DNA of 64,000 bases from Sagittula salina (lineage in GTDB: Bacteria > Pseudomonadota > Alphaproteobacteria > Rhodobacterales > Rhodobacteraceae). The stretch is not shown here. The stretch lies in assembly GCF_017813235.1 (NCBI RefSeq), contig NZ_JAGISH010000012.1:1-64000 (forward strand), read 5' to 3'. The stretch's first letter is position 1. Below are more model-generated notes on this DNA. The model had not been told where the DNA came from. It made no database searches and was given only the letters and a program-made list of their open reading frames with translations.

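Larger units (their letters stand above)
51898..64000 (+). other. Filamentous-haemagglutinin-like beta-strand repeats to the window edge
   Basis: The sequence is almost entirely short strands of the form GALxLxAxGxVT, SGxVTL, AGGxLxLG and GDVTLTA, as in two-partner-secretion exoproteins and other giant adhesins. One non-repeat stretch (about 54040-54700) contains VYVPQQAYVVESFVAGGQTW and units resembling those of the inserted modules. The pattern continues unbroken at the right edge (NAGNDLSDLTLQVGG near 63916), so more repeats are expected beyond. Confidence 0.7.

Noticed and set aside
1..64000. CRISPR arrays, insertion sequences, tRNA or rRNA genes
   Set aside because: No regularly spaced identical short repeats, transposase motifs with terminal inverted repeats, or cloverleaf/rRNA signatures were seen; the repeats in the giant gene are diverged coding repeats.

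Overview
The window is GC-rich, with strongly biased codon use, alphaproteobacterial-style gene content and a complete repABC replication module. This points to a plasmid or chromid of a marine-type Rhodobacteraceae (Roseobacter group). The group assignment is an inference from gene families (RepABC, ALDH16, SapC, long DeoC), not from an rRNA marker. No rRNA, tRNA, CRISPR array or insertion sequence was seen.

Left part (1-8233): a minus-strand catabolic operon with a divergent regulator. From its promoter the order is deoC (aldolase), a two-domain ALDH16 aldehyde dehydrogenase, a ribokinase-family sugar kinase, two MalF/MalG-type permeases and a periplasmic binding protein that runs off the left edge. 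A DeoR-family repressor is divergent. The simplest reading is uptake and breakdown of 2-deoxyribose: kinase, DeoC cleavage to glyceraldehyde-3-phosphate and acetaldehyde, then oxidation of the aldehyde. The transporter ATPase is not in the window.

8486-12191: a classical type V autotransporter (962 aa) and a GNAT acetyltransferase, both on the minus strand. An upstream region of the autotransporter is rich in inverted repeats.

12724-16505: the replication/partition module. It has a repA promoter with a palindrome, repA, repB, an antisense RNA gene with its own promoter and terminator between repB and repC, an attenuator-like hairpin before repC, repC, and two identical 20-bp palindromes after repC. 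The first palindrome overlaps the repC stop codon. These are the likely partition sites.

16762-64000: an apparent three-gene surface cassette: a SapC-family protein, a BamA-like outer-membrane barrel with no room for POTRA domains, and one enormous open reading frame that starts at GTG 18730 and is still open at the right edge. The last gene covers 45,271 bases (at least 15,090 codons, roughly 1.4 MDa or more). It begins with a LEPR-XLL-like N-terminal motif. It continues through an autotransporter-like cassette, seven long superrepeats of about 1.5 kb (three separated by a homologous inserted module), a non-repetitive centre with an OmpA-like segment and an EF-hand, RTX calcium repeats, and a Tyr/Asn-rich island, and then filamentous-haemagglutinin-like beta-strand repeats to the window end. 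The pairing of a POTRA-less Omp85 barrel with a giant LEPR-XLL protein is the most unusual feature here and may be an export/assembly system.
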